Of a stretch of DNA of 64,000 bases, positions 43,301 through 51,760 are shown in pieces (position 1 is the stretch's first letter; every line of letters starts with the position of its first letter). A program made the translations under genes and the position numbers. The stretch is from positions 124,001-188,000 of the forward strand of contig CASIBO010000005.1 of NCBI GenBank assembly GCA_949372755.1, given 5' to 3'. The notes below the pieces were generated by a model. The model ran no database searches, was not told the origin of the DNA, and worked only from the letters and a program-made list of their open reading frames with translations. Origin of the DNA: UBA9926 sp018645765 (lineage in GTDB: Bacteria; Pseudomonadota; Gammaproteobacteria; Pseudomonadales; Azotimanducaceae).

Positions 43301-44848
43301 TCACAGCATGACTTCAATAAGCGTTGGTCCGTTCCGCTGCAACGCCTCATCCAAAACCGTTTGAAACACTTCACAACTGTCAACGCGATGCCCCACAACG
43401 CCCAGACTACTGGCCAAATCGGCAAAATGAATATTCGGCTCAGAAAGCGCAAACAGCGCGCCGGCATGCTGACCAATTTCATTCACGCCCAGGCGCAGAT
43501 ACTCGGTCTCGAGAATGCCGTAACGTTGATTATTAAAGATTATCGTAATAACTGCCAAGCCTTCTCTGGCCTGCGTCCAGAGCGCTTGGATGGTATACAT
43601 CGCGGCGCCATCCCCCAACAAAGCAAACACTTGAGCATCGGGCGCGGCCAGCGCGGCCCCAACGGCCACAGGACCACCTTGGCCAATCGACCCACCGGTC
43701 AAATTCAACCATGTATGGGCCTTAGACTGCTGCGCTGGCTGCAGCACCGCCGCACCACCGCCAGAGTCGCCGCACAGAATTGAGCCTTCAGGCATTTTCT
43801 GCGCGATCAGGGTCGCAACCGCACGAGTCGAAAGCTTCCCCGTCGGCATATCAAGCACCGCCGTTTCATAGCGATCAGGCGCTGCGGACCCAGCGTTCAA
43901 TGTGGTCATCAAGGCCTGCAGCGCGCCCGCTACGTCCTCGTGCCCGGCCGCCAAGACCTGTAGATCGCACCCCACTGGCGTCAGCTTTGATGGGGTTTCT
44001 GGATAGGCGAAAAAGCTCACAGGTTCCTCCGCGCCGGCCAACAGAATATAGTCCACGCCGTGTAGGGCCTTTTGCACCTGTTCTGGGAAATATGGCAGCC
44101 GTTCAACGACGGGACTGCCTGGCCCTGAGTCAATTCGCGCTGGAAATGCCGTCAAAGCAACTCGACAACCGACGTGTTTGGCAATTTTTGCGGCGGCTTC
44201 TCGCGCAGCCGGCAATAACCCGTCTTTATCGAGCAGGATCAGACTGCTTGCGGTTAACCGAGCCGCGATCTGGGCAAAATCCGCGTTCGTTTTGGCAGTG
44301 ACTGGCGTGATCGGAACATTCGGCGCCATCCTTGATGCTGGCCCCCAGCACGCATCCGCTGGCATAATGAGCGTCGCGATTTGACCCTTTGAGCCAGGGG
44401 CTTTCTGCATCACGGCGGCCAGCGCGGCCAGCCCGTCGGCTGCCAAACTCTCAGCCGTCGAATCCGTTTTGATCCAGCTTGATACATTCTGGGCTAGGGT
44501 CACGATATCGCTGGTTAAGGGCGCATCTAACGCCTCATGATCGCGCGTATGGTTGCCAACAAGGTTAATGATGGGCGATGCCGCCCGACGCGCATTGTGC
44601 AGATTGGCAATACCGTTGCCCAACCCTGGCCCAAGGTGCAAAAGCGTCACAGCAGGCTTACCGGCGATCCGAGCATAACCATCGGCCGCCCCTGTGCAAA
44701 CCCCTTCAAACAAACATAGAACTCCTCGGAACGCTGGCTCGGCATCCATCGCCTGAACCAAGTGCATCTCGGACGTTCCAGGATTGGCAAAACAGACGTC
44801 AACACCCGCATTTAACAGGGATTGAATCAAACTCCTTGCACCATTCAT
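43301..44848 (-). CDS. ThDP-dependent enzyme of the acetolactate synthase/benzoylformate decarboxylase group
   Basis: 515 residues. ThDP enzymes of this group decarboxylate 2-oxoacids and may add the product to another carbonyl. The N-terminal domain has CFANPGTSEMHLVQAMD, the activating Glu in LCLFEGVCTGAADGYAR, and TLLHLGPGLGNGIANLHNARRA. The C-terminal domain has LNLTGGSIGQGGPVAVGAAL and the GDGAAMYTIQALWTQAREG...IIFNN ThDP/Mg motif. It is annotated in relatives as acetolactate synthase large subunit, but no small subunit lies nearby. AAGGAG supports the ATG at MNGARSLIQSL. Divergent from the OxyR-type regulator. Confidence 0.88.
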   Translation of the reverse strand: MNGARSLIQSLLNAGVDVCFANPGTSEMHLVQAMDAEPAFRGVLCLFEGVCTGAADGYARIAGKPAVTLLHLGPGLGNGIANLHNARRAASPIINLVGNHTRDHEALDAPLTSDIVTLAQNVSSWIKTDSTAESLAADGLAALAAVMQKAPGSKGQIATLIMPADACWGPASRMAPNVPITPVTAKTNADFAQIAARLTASSLILLDKDGLLPAAREAAAKIAKHVGCRVALTAFPARIDSGPGSPVVERLPYFPEQVQKALHGVDYILLAGAEEPVSFFAYPETPSKLTPVGCDLQVLAAGHEDVAGALQALMTTLNAGSAAPDRYETAVLDMPTGKLSTRAVATLIAQKMPEGSILCGDSGGGAAVLQPAQQSKAHTWLNLTGGSIGQGGPVAVGAALAAPDAQVFALLGDGAAMYTIQALWTQAREGLAVITIIFNNQRYGILETEYLRLGVNEIGQHAGALFALSEPNIHFADLASSLGVVGHRVDSCEVFQTVLDEALQRNGPTLIEVML

Positions 44849-44978
44849 TGGCGTGCTCCTTGGATCTCTCTGGCGGTCCGCTGCTGGCTGCAGGACCTTA
44901 TTCCTGGCAGCAGCATACCGTTGCAGCTTGGTCTTTGGCAAAGCGGCGCCCGTACAAGACCCCAGAACCCACGCTTTA

Positions 44979-45010
44979 GGCCCTGCCGCAATCTAGTTTG
45001 CGGCAGGGCC
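44979..45010. promoter_or_regulatory. Perfect 13-bp inverted repeat between divergent genes
   Basis: GGCCCTGCCGCAA - TCTAGT - TTGCGGCAGGGCC has two perfect 13-bp arms around a 6-nt centre. It lies in the 240-nt gap between the ThDP enzyme start and the OxyR-type gene start. It could be a terminator-like hairpin in the 5' leader of either gene or an operator; the arms do not match the usual OxyR ATAG-spaced half-sites. Confidence 0.65.
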
Positions 45011-45088
45011 GCTGTCCCTCTGCAATGGCGGCGCAATGATGCCAGTGTGGTTTACACTACATTCGGTCTATTCAATAGGATTCTGATC

Positions 45089-45982
45089 ATGTTTCTACCG
45101 CCAATACGACAGCTTCAATATCTTGTTGCGCTTTATGATCATCTCCATTTTGGCCAGGCCGCGCGCCATCTCAACGTCACCCAATCCACGCTCAGTACGG
45201 GTATTCGAGAGTTGGAGAAATTCCTCGGCGTTCAGCTGGTTGAAAGAACCAACAAAAGTGTAACCTTCTCCGACCTGGGCAAGCGCATTGCCGATCGGAG
45301 CCGCTACATACTGATGCAGACTGAAGATCTGATTGACGAAGCAAAGGCTTATCACAACCCTTTGTCGTCGCCCGTAAAAATTGGCGGTATCCACACGATC
45401 GCGCCCTACATCCTCGGCAATTATGCGGTCACGCTGCGTCAGCAGATGCCCAGCATTCAGCTCTATCTGCGGGAAAGCACCACGCGTGTTTTGGTAGATG
45501 AATTGCAAAACAACAGCTTGGACCTCGCATTGATTGCATTGCCTTTCGAGGCGGGATCGGTTGAAACCAGAATTTTGTATCGCGAACCGCTATACATCGC
45601 CCACAATGCACAGACGGAACTGATGGTGCCGGGGGAAACTGACTTCGATGACCTCCCGGATGAAAGCCTGTTGCTTTTAGATGACGGCCATTGTTTGAGA
45701 GATCATGCACTGGCGGGTTGCCGCTTAAAAAGCCACAAGAAAGTCCATACGTTTGGCGCCAATAGCCTGCAAATGCTGGTGCAGATGGTGGACAGCGATA
45801 TCGGCGTGACCATCCTGCCGCAAATGGCGATCGACGCCGGCATTCTGAATGGCACCAACATCCACTATCAGCGTTTACCCATTGAGCAGTTCCACAGAGA
45901 TATTGGTTTTGCTTGGCGCAAGGGTCACTCTCGGCAGCCGTTACTAAACGATATCATCGACGCCATCGATCCGTCGACGTAA
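45089..45982 (+). CDS. OxyR-type LysR-family regulator
   Basis: Hydrogen-peroxide-sensing transcription factor by resemblance, 297 residues. The N-terminal winged helix is QLQYLVALYDHLHFGQAARHLNVTQSTLSTGIRELEKFLGVQLVER. The effector domain holds GHCLRDHALAGC, with two Cys nine apart like Cys199 and Cys208 of E. coli OxyR. AGGA precedes the ATG; the long upstream extension of the frame is antisense to the ThDP gene and is not used. Its position, divergent from the ThDP enzyme, suggests control of that gene as well as of itself. Confidence 0.9.
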   Translation: MFLPPIRQLQYLVALYDHLHFGQAARHLNVTQSTLSTGIRELEKFLGVQLVERTNKSVTFSDLGKRIADRSRYILMQTEDLIDEAKAYHNPLSSPVKIGGIHTIAPYILGNYAVTLRQQMPSIQLYLRESTTRVLVDELQNNSLDLALIALPFEAGSVETRILYREPLYIAHNAQTELMVPGETDFDDLPDESLLLLDDGHCLRDHALAGCRLKSHKKVHTFGANSLQMLVQMVDSDIGVTILPQMAIDAGILNGTNIHYQRLPIEQFHRDIGFAWRKGHSRQPLLNDIIDAIDPST

Positions 45983-46009
45983 GCCATCCGCGCCGCCTGG
46001 GCTGAACCG

Positions 46010-46765
46010 TTAAAGCCCAATGCCAGGGAATCGAGCACTACGAGTCGCATCGATCGGACGATTGGCCGCAGCATGATAGGTGAACACCAAAGAGAGCTTG
46101 GTCGCCTCCGTTTGATTCCGACCCGCCGCATGAAACAACTTACTGTGAAAAAACAAAACGTCCCCGGCCTGTAAGGGCACCTGGATCGCTTGCTTCAGGA
46201 GCTGTTTATTTTCCAGCAAATCAGGCCGCAAAAAGAGCGCAGCGTCGAAGCGGCCTGGGTCTAGGGTTAAGCGGTGACTCCCCGGAATCACCCGTAAACA
46301 GCCATTACGCCGATGCTCATCGGTCAGCGCAAGCCAAAGACTCACGAGATTCTGCTCATCAAATGACCAATAACGATTGTCCTGATGCCAAAGCGTTGCC
46401 GATGAAAAGCCCGGCTGTTTGGTCATCACGCAATTATGGTGGCATTGCGATAATTCGAGTGCATCACCGTCTAATAGCTTTGCCAAAATTTGCTTAACCG
46501 CATCACTCGTTGCCCAATCCCTGAAAGCCGAATGTCTTGAGCAGGCTTGCAACAACCGCCTTGCAGTGCTCGCCCCCAGCGCCTCGGCATCCGCGGGCGC
46601 ACCCGGATATTGCACATCGACCTCATATTCCATCGGCGCGAGCTCGGTAGCCAGGTGCTCCTCCGCAATTAGGCGCAAACTCTGCGTGATGGCATTATCG
46701 GCAAACCTTGGCACCACCACATAGCCTTGTTCCTCGAAGATTGTTTTCAGCGCCTGTAAGTCCAC
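46010..46765 (-). CDS. Phytanoyl-CoA dioxygenase (PhyH)-family protein
   Basis: Fe(II)/2-oxoglutarate oxygenase, 251 residues. Iron ligands HQDNRYW (HxD) and the distal His in FFHSKLFHAAGRN, with GCLRVIPGSHRL between them; LSLVFTYHAA is at the 2-oxoglutarate side. The start is GTG with AGGAG 11 bases upstream. The family hydroxylates diverse small molecules, so phytanoyl-CoA is not implied. It is divergent from an acyl-CoA synthetase gene (154 nt apart) and convergent with the OxyR-type gene. Confidence 0.88.
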   Translation of the reverse strand: MDLQALKTIFEEQGYVVVPRFADNAITQSLRLIAEEHLATELAPMEYEVDVQYPGAPADAEALGASTARRLLQACSRHSAFRDWATSDAVKQILAKLLDGDALELSQCHHNCVMTKQPGFSSATLWHQDNRYWSFDEQNLVSLWLALTDEHRRNGCLRVIPGSHRLTLDPGRFDAALFLRPDLLENKQLLKQAIQVPLQAGDVLFFHSKLFHAAGRNQTEATKLSLVFTYHAAANRPIDATRSARFPGIGL

Positions 46766-46919
46766 GAGTTGAGCAACTCCTAATAAACTCCCTCTAGTAT
46801 ACGAGATCTCGCAGCAATCGATTGAATGATTATGCGTCTTTAAAGCATTTGCCCCGAACGCTTAACCATGCCACATTCGGTTGACCCTAATCCCCTTTAG
46901 CCTTCAGGAATCAGCCGCT

Positions 46920-48389
46920 ATGAGCCTAAAATCCATATCTGCCATTATTGGTGATTTAGCCAAAGTTCAGCCTGACTGGCCCGCGATTTCGCATGAGGCG
47001 ATGTCGATTACCCGTCTTGAATTGCATCAAAGTACGAATCGCTTGGCTCGAGCTTATGAAGGCCTCGGTGTACAAGAAGGTGACCTCGTAACCATTGCCC
47101 TGCCGAACTCAATTGAGTTTTATCAAGCCTGTATTGCGACTTGGAAACTGGGCGCAACCCCCCAACCGATCTCGGCAAAGCTGCCAAGGGTTGAACAAAT
47201 TGCGATTGTGCGCCTCGCGAAACCCGCGCTATTGGTTGGAAGTGGCGCCGACTTGGCGTTAGGGATCCAAACCCTACCGGCTAATTTCATGCCGGATCGA
47301 GCTTTATCCGATGCCGATCTACCAGACAAAGTCAGTCGCTTTTGGAAGGCCCCAACGTCTGGCGGCTCAACCGGTCGGCCTAAAATTATTGTGTCCGAAA
47401 TCCCGGGCTGCTTTGATTTCAGTCAAAACAAACCCTTACAGCAAGAATTTGATCGCGCCCAATTGGTTCCGGGACCGCTTTATCACAACGGGCCCTTCTC
47501 ATTCTCGATGAACGGCTTATTCCTCGGCAATCACATCGTTGTTATGACCCGCTTTGATGCAGAGCAAACCCTCGCACTCATCGAGGCACACAACATTGAT
47601 TGGATGATGATGGTACCCACCATGATGTCTCGAATCTGGAAACTACCCGATGAAATTCGACTGAAGTATGACTTGAGCTCACTACGCGTGATGCTACATT
47701 TGGCGGCGCCCTGCCCGCCTTGGTTGAAAGAGAGATGGATTGAATGGCTCGGCGGCGATCGAGTCCATGAGCTTTTTGGGGGGACCGAAGGCACGGGCGC
47801 GACCTGGATTACGGGCGATGAATGGTTAGCGCATCGCGGCTCGGTGGGCAAACTGCTCGGCGGGGCAAAGGTCAAGGTCGTAAATGAACAAGGTGAGACG
47901 CTACCCAATGGTGAAATTGGAGAGATCTACCTGCTACCGCCCGGCGGACAAGGCAGCACGTACCATTACATCGGCGCGGAGTCTTCAGGTCTTGACGGCG
48001 GTTGGGAATCCCTTGGGGACTTGGGCTATGTCGATTCGCAAGGGTACCTCTACTTATCGGACCGCAAGACCGACATGATCCTCGCCGGCGGGGCCAATAT
48101 TTACCCTGCCGAGATCGAAGCAGCTATCGACACCCACCCGCTGGTGCGATCCAGCGCGGTCATCGGCCTACCGGATGACGACCTTGGGCAGTCGGTTCAC
48201 GCCATTGTGGATGCGGCAGAGGCTCTGACGGATGAGGTTTTGCTACAGCATCTGACCGAGCATCTGGCGCGTTATAAGATTCCCAGGACCATCGAGCGGG
48301 TTCAAACCCCATTACGAGATGATGCGGGGAAAACACGCCGTTCCGCATTGCTTAAAGAGCGGATCGCCAAAGCCGAGTCCATCGACTAG
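46920..48389 (+). CDS. AMP-dependent acyl-CoA synthetase/ligase
   Basis: Activates a carboxylic acid with ATP and CoA. 489 residues. P-loop TSGGSTGRPKIIV, HNGPFSFSMNGLFLGNH, FGGTEGTGATWI, and the hinge/adenylation end GDLGYVDSQGYLYLSDRKTDMILAGGANIYPAEIEAAI, with the catalytic Lys in DDAGKTRRSALL. AGGA precedes the chosen ATG at MSLKSISAIIGDL. Its 3' end overlaps the convergent phosphatase by 4 nt. Substrate unknown; the neighbourhood favours a fatty or branched-chain acid. Confidence 0.9.
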   Translation: MSLKSISAIIGDLAKVQPDWPAISHEAMSITRLELHQSTNRLARAYEGLGVQEGDLVTIALPNSIEFYQACIATWKLGATPQPISAKLPRVEQIAIVRLAKPALLVGSGADLALGIQTLPANFMPDRALSDADLPDKVSRFWKAPTSGGSTGRPKIIVSEIPGCFDFSQNKPLQQEFDRAQLVPGPLYHNGPFSFSMNGLFLGNHIVVMTRFDAEQTLALIEAHNIDWMMMVPTMMSRIWKLPDEIRLKYDLSSLRVMLHLAAPCPPWLKERWIEWLGGDRVHELFGGTEGTGATWITGDEWLAHRGSVGKLLGGAKVKVVNEQGETLPNGEIGEIYLLPPGGQGSTYHYIGAESSGLDGGWESLGDLGYVDSQGYLYLSDRKTDMILAGGANIYPAEIEAAIDTHPLVRSSAVIGLPDDDLGQSVHAIVDAAEALTDEVLLQHLTEHLARYKIPRTIERVQTPLRDDAGKTRRSALLKERIAKAESID

Positions 48390-49081
48390 GTTGGCAAGGC
48401 GGCCGCGGCTAAGGGGTCTTGATCAATCAGATGTGCGGTGTCGTTAAAACGGCGCAACGTCATGGCATCACCCTGCACCACGATGTGGCTGATCGAGCCA
48501 TTATCGGCGCCGGTAAAGGCAAACGAACGCGCCCCGGTAATGGCTTCCAAAATTTGGCCAATCACCCCGCCATGAACAAAGACCGCGACCAATTCATCCG
48601 GATGAGCCGCTGCAATGGTTTGAATACCCCGAAGCAATCGCGTTTTAAAGACCTCGGCGGATTCTGCCCCAGGGATAACATCCCAACGGCCTTCTGATTG
48701 CATCTGCTGATAGATCGGATGATTCTCATGCGCTTTAATTCTGAGCACACCACCTTCCCAATCCCCCAGATGAACTTCATGCAAATCTGGATTCTGATTC
48801 GGCTGGCGCCCAATCGCTCGGCATAGGGGTGCTGCAGTCTCGGTGGTTCGTTGCAGTTTGGTAACATAAACCGCGCTGATAGGCAGGCTCTGCAGCCGCT
48901 GTCCAACTTGTTCTGCTTGCACGCGCCCTTGGGGCGCGAGCTCAGGATCGCCTTGACCATCGACTAAGGGAAAGGGCGCGTCCGCGCGGGCGGCTCTCGA
49001 CTCGCCATGACGCACCAACAGTATTTCCGTTGCGCCTTTGGGCGGGGTAAATCGGGTTTGACGGTATTCCTGAACGGTCAT
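48386..49081 (-). CDS. Histidine phosphatase family protein
   Basis: Phosphoglycerate-mutase-like phosphatase, 231 residues. LVRHGESRAARADAP holds the phosphate-accepting His, YVTKLQRTTETAAPL the Arg, and VAVFVHGGVIGQILEAITG the second His. EVHLGDWEGG and the insert RIKAHENHPIYQQMQSEGRWD resemble a bacterial subgroup with acyl-CoA gene neighbours. GAGGAG supports the ATG at MTVQEYRQTRFT. It is divergent from the carboxyltransferase gene with under 100 nt between starts. Confidence 0.9.
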   Translation of the reverse strand: MTVQEYRQTRFTPPKGATEILLVRHGESRAARADAPFPLVDGQGDPELAPQGRVQAEQVGQRLQSLPISAVYVTKLQRTTETAAPLCRAIGRQPNQNPDLHEVHLGDWEGGVLRIKAHENHPIYQQMQSEGRWDVIPGAESAEVFKTRLLRGIQTIAAAHPDELVAVFVHGGVIGQILEAITGARSFAFTGADNGSISHIVVQGDAMTLRRFNDTAHLIDQDPLAAAALPT

Positions 49082-49178
49082 AGGTTGCTCCTCATTGTGC
49101 CCAGATGATAGCTCGGATTTCATTGAATACACCAGTTTGGCTAGGTATTCTTGAGCAACCGAACGCTGAGTCAAGCTT

Positions 49179-50729
49179 ATGAGCTGGGATAAAGAACTCC
49201 GAGAACTCGACCAACGTGGCGCATTGGCTGAAGCAATGGGCGGCGAGGAGAAGGTTGCCCGCCAACACCACTTTGGTAAATTGACGATCCGCGAGCGGAT
49301 ACGCGCCGTTGTTGATCCGAACTCCTTTCATGAGATTGGGAAGCTCGCGGGTGTTGGTCGCTATAATGAGGCAGGCGAACTGATCGACCTCATACCCTCT
49401 AATTTTGTTTTTGGAACCGCGGCCGTCCTTGGTCGACCGGTTATTGTGTCAGGCGACGACTTCACGGTGCGCGGCGGTTCGGCCGATGCCTCAATCGCGG
49501 GCAAACGCCTCCAAGCCGAGGGCTTGGCACTCGAACTAAAGTTGCCACACATTCGACTAATCGACGGGATGGGTGGGGGTGGTTCCGTGAAGACCATTGA
49601 GACCGCCGGTAGAACCTATATTCCGCGTGTCGCTGGCTGGGATACCATTGTGAACCACTTGTCGGTTGCCCCATCGGTATCATTGGCCTTGGGCAGTGTT
49701 GCCGGTATTGGCGCGGCGAGAGTCACCACTTCGCACTATTCCGTCATTGTTAAAGATACCGCACAAATGATGATCGCCGGCCCCGCGCTCGTCGATTGGG
49801 CTAGCCTGGGTGAGGTTTCGAAAGAAGAGTTGGGTTCCAGCCGCATTCATACTCGTAATGGCTCGATCGATGATGAAGTTGCAACCGAAGCGGAAGCCTT
49901 CGATCGGGCTCGGCGCTTTCTGAGCTACCTACCGAATCACGTCGATGAGTTGCCCGCTCGTACCGACTGCGAAGACCCAGTCGATCGAAAGTCTGAAGCG
50001 CTCAACACGCTGGTGCCTAAGGATCCCCGCAAGATCTACAAAATGCGAAAAGTCATTGAGGCTGTGGTGGATGAAGGCTCTTTTTTTGAAATGGGTCGTT
50101 TATGGGGTAAATCGATTATCACGGGACTGGCTCGAATCAATGGGATTGCGATCGCTGTTTTCGCAGAAGATCCTATGATCTACGGCGGCGCTTGGACGGC
50201 TGATGCCTGCCGAAAGTTGGTGCGCCATACTGATCTTGCCTCGACCTTTCATTTGCCCTTGTTGCATCTGGTCGACTGCCCTGGCTTCCTGATCGGCAAA
50301 CAATCCGAAGAAAGCGGCACCATTCGCCTGGGCTCGACCGCTTTTGCCGCCCTTGGGCAAGCAACTTCGCCGTTTTGTAGCGTAGTGATCCGCAAAGCCT
50401 TTGGGGTTGCCGGAGCCGCTAATACCAAACCCGGAAGCCATCACCATCGATTCAGCTGGCCATCAGGCGATTGGGGATCACTCCCCATCGAAGGGGGTAT
50501 CGAGGTTGCCTATAAGGCCGAGCTAGCCGAATCCGCCAATCCAGATGAGCATTTGGCAGAAATTAAAGCGCGTCTCAATCAGCTTAGATCGCCATTTCGA
50601 TCAGCGGAGTTTTTTGAAATAGAGGACATTATCGAGCCGGCTGACACTCGCCGCCATCTTTGCCATTGGGCAGAGCTGGCTTATCGCGCGTTACAACCCG
50701 GCACCAGCCGGTTCGGATACCGACCATGA
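49179..50729 (+). CDS. Acyl-CoA carboxylase carboxyltransferase (beta) subunit
   Basis: Transfers the carboxyl group from biotin to an acyl-CoA. 516 residues of the propionyl/methylcrotonyl-CoA carboxylase beta family: ARQHHFGKLTIRERIRAVVDP, RGGSADASIAGKRLQAEG, GGGGSVKTIETAGRTYIP, LGSVAGIGAARVTTSHYS, PLLHLVDCPGFLIGKQSEESG, GAANTKPGSHHHRFSWPSG (oxyanion-hole region). Biotin carboxylase and biotin carrier subunits are not in the window, so it must pair with an unlinked alpha subunit. It overlaps a small secreted protein gene by ATGA. Confidence 0.92.
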   Translation: MSWDKELRELDQRGALAEAMGGEEKVARQHHFGKLTIRERIRAVVDPNSFHEIGKLAGVGRYNEAGELIDLIPSNFVFGTAAVLGRPVIVSGDDFTVRGGSADASIAGKRLQAEGLALELKLPHIRLIDGMGGGGSVKTIETAGRTYIPRVAGWDTIVNHLSVAPSVSLALGSVAGIGAARVTTSHYSVIVKDTAQMMIAGPALVDWASLGEVSKEELGSSRIHTRNGSIDDEVATEAEAFDRARRFLSYLPNHVDELPARTDCEDPVDRKSEALNTLVPKDPRKIYKMRKVIEAVVDEGSFFEMGRLWGKSIITGLARINGIAIAVFAEDPMIYGGAWTADACRKLVRHTDLASTFHLPLLHLVDCPGFLIGKQSEESGTIRLGSTAFAALGQATSPFCSVVIRKAFGVAGAANTKPGSHHHRFSWPSGDWGSLPIEGGIEVAYKAELAESANPDEHLAEIKARLNQLRSPFRSAEFFEIEDIIEPADTRRHLCHWAELAYRALQPGTSRFGYRP

Positions 50730-51046
50730 TCCGCCTTGCCCTCTTGGCCACTGCGCTCGTCTCAGGCAACCTCGCCGCCGAGACCTTGTGCAGCCTTGGA
50801 GACCTTCAGCGCATCATCGGCGTTGAATACGAATCCAACGAGATTGCGGTGCCGTGCGCGGTTCGTTACCAAAAGGTCAATGAAGGCGAGATCACTTATC
50901 CGTGGCGTGCCGAGAGACAAGTTGGCTATTGTGAGGCTCGGGCCGACGCGCTGGCCGCTAAGTTCAGCGCCCTCGGCTGGACCTGCGAGACACAACCCAA
51001 ATTCAACCCCGATATCGCAGAAGACCATAGCGCATCCAATCCCTAA
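50726..51046 (+). CDS. Small secreted Cys-containing protein of unknown function
   Basis: 106 residues starting MIRLALLATALVSGNLAAET, a clean signal peptide with an Ala-x-Ala cleavage site. The mature part has LCSLGDLQRIIGVEYES, CAVRYQKVNEGEITYPWRA, YCEARADALAAKFSALGWTC and an acidic end. Four Cys could give two disulfides in the periplasm. It is coupled to the carboxyltransferase gene by a 4-nt overlap, though a functional connection is unclear. Not a family I can name. Confidence 0.75.
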   Translation: MIRLALLATALVSGNLAAETLCSLGDLQRIIGVEYESNEIAVPCAVRYQKVNEGEITYPWRAERQVGYCEARADALAAKFSALGWTCETQPKFNPDIAEDHSASNP

Positions 51047-51184
51047 TCGATGCTTTTAACATTTTGGGGCTTGCGGCCTTTCACCCCTTGAGAAAACCAG
51101 CACTAAGAAACCCCCGCATCGGCCGGTGCGCAGTATGAAGCGATCGCATAGATCAGAACAAAAGTACTGTCCTTGAAACAAGGT

Positions 51185-51457
51185 CTATCCTTGTAACAAA
51201 GGATGGTCTTCCGGTAATTGCTTGGCGACCCATAGAGCCAGCTTATGTGCCATAGCCTTTTGGGAGAGATCCATCTTAGCCAAAGGTTGAATCAAGCGAT
51301 CATGAACCAGCAATCGATACAGATACTCGACCTTTTCATGATGTGAATCCGTCGCTTCAAACTCAACCACCCCACGCTTTTCGGCATACAGCATTCCAAT
51401 TCGGATGCCCTCCCTCAGCAACCCGGTTTCGTTCACTAATTTCTTATTCTTGGCCAT
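51185..51457 (-). CDS. DUF5062-family protein
   Basis: 90 residues, beginning MAKNKKLVNETGLLREGIRI. YAEKRGVVEFEATDSHHEKVEYLYRLLVHDRLIQPL and a charged C-terminus ending PEDHPLLQG are conserved features of DUF5062 as I recall it from Vibrio and Alteromonas relatives. Soluble, helical, function unknown. The ATG was taken over an upstream extension because the family starts here. Divergent from the structured region and purU. Confidence 0.75.
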   Translation of the reverse strand: MAKNKKLVNETGLLREGIRIGMLYAEKRGVVEFEATDSHHEKVEYLYRLLVHDRLIQPLAKMDLSQKAMAHKLALWVAKQLPEDHPLLQG

Positions 51458-51515
51458 AGGCTGAAACCGACACAACACGCGTTTACTGTAACGCGATCTC
51501 GAACAGATTACGACG

Positions 51516-51706
51516 GCCCGCAAGCCAACCGATGCACTGTTTCGGCGCTATAGGGTTGGGCATCATCGCTGTCGGCGCCCGCTGGGGCTGCAGCGCATTG
51601 CACAGGCGCCTGCCTGCTAATCTGCGACGTTGCCTGCCGTCGAGGGCTGTAGCAAACGACTCGGTTTTGGCCGTCGAAACACCCCAAAGCACGAACGCTT
51701 GCGGGC
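51516..51706 (+). ncRNA. Structured RNA candidate upstream of purU (riboswitch-like leader or 6S-like RNA)
   Basis: Three nested helices enclose each other: GCCCGCAAGC (51516-51525) with GCTTGCGGGC (51697-51706), TGTTTCG (51538-51544) with CGAAACA (51675-51681), and GCTATAG (51547-51553) with CTGTAGC (51647-51653), the last with one G-U pair. They form a rod of about 190 nt with asymmetric inner loops. A hairpin followed by six T lies 22 nt downstream and just before purU, on the same strand. This is the layout of a transcription-attenuating leader; the size and rod shape also recall 6S RNA. The minus strand can form the same helices apart from wobbles, so orientation is inferred. Confidence 0.45.
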
Positions 51707-51727
51707 AACTTGCTTCGGATCAATCGT

Positions 51728-51749
51728 GGGCTTAAGCTGGCCCTTTTTT
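51728..51749 (+). terminator. Terminator-like hairpin with T6 immediately before purU
   Basis: GGGC - loop - GCCC (with an inner T-G pair) is followed by TTTTTT, 12 nt before the purU ATG on the same strand. A terminator here would either end a small RNA or attenuate purU. Confidence 0.5.
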
Positions 51750-51760
51750 ATGAGCCGGCC

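Noticed and set aside
44822..45088. N-terminal extension of the OxyR-type gene
   Set aside because: It is antisense to the ThDP enzyme start, contains the 13-bp inverted repeat, and the conserved helix-turn-helix starts at the ATG at 45089.
46802..46811. Palindrome CGAGATCTCG upstream of the PhyH gene
   Set aside because: Ten-base palindromes are frequent by chance and there is no supporting regulator or second copy.
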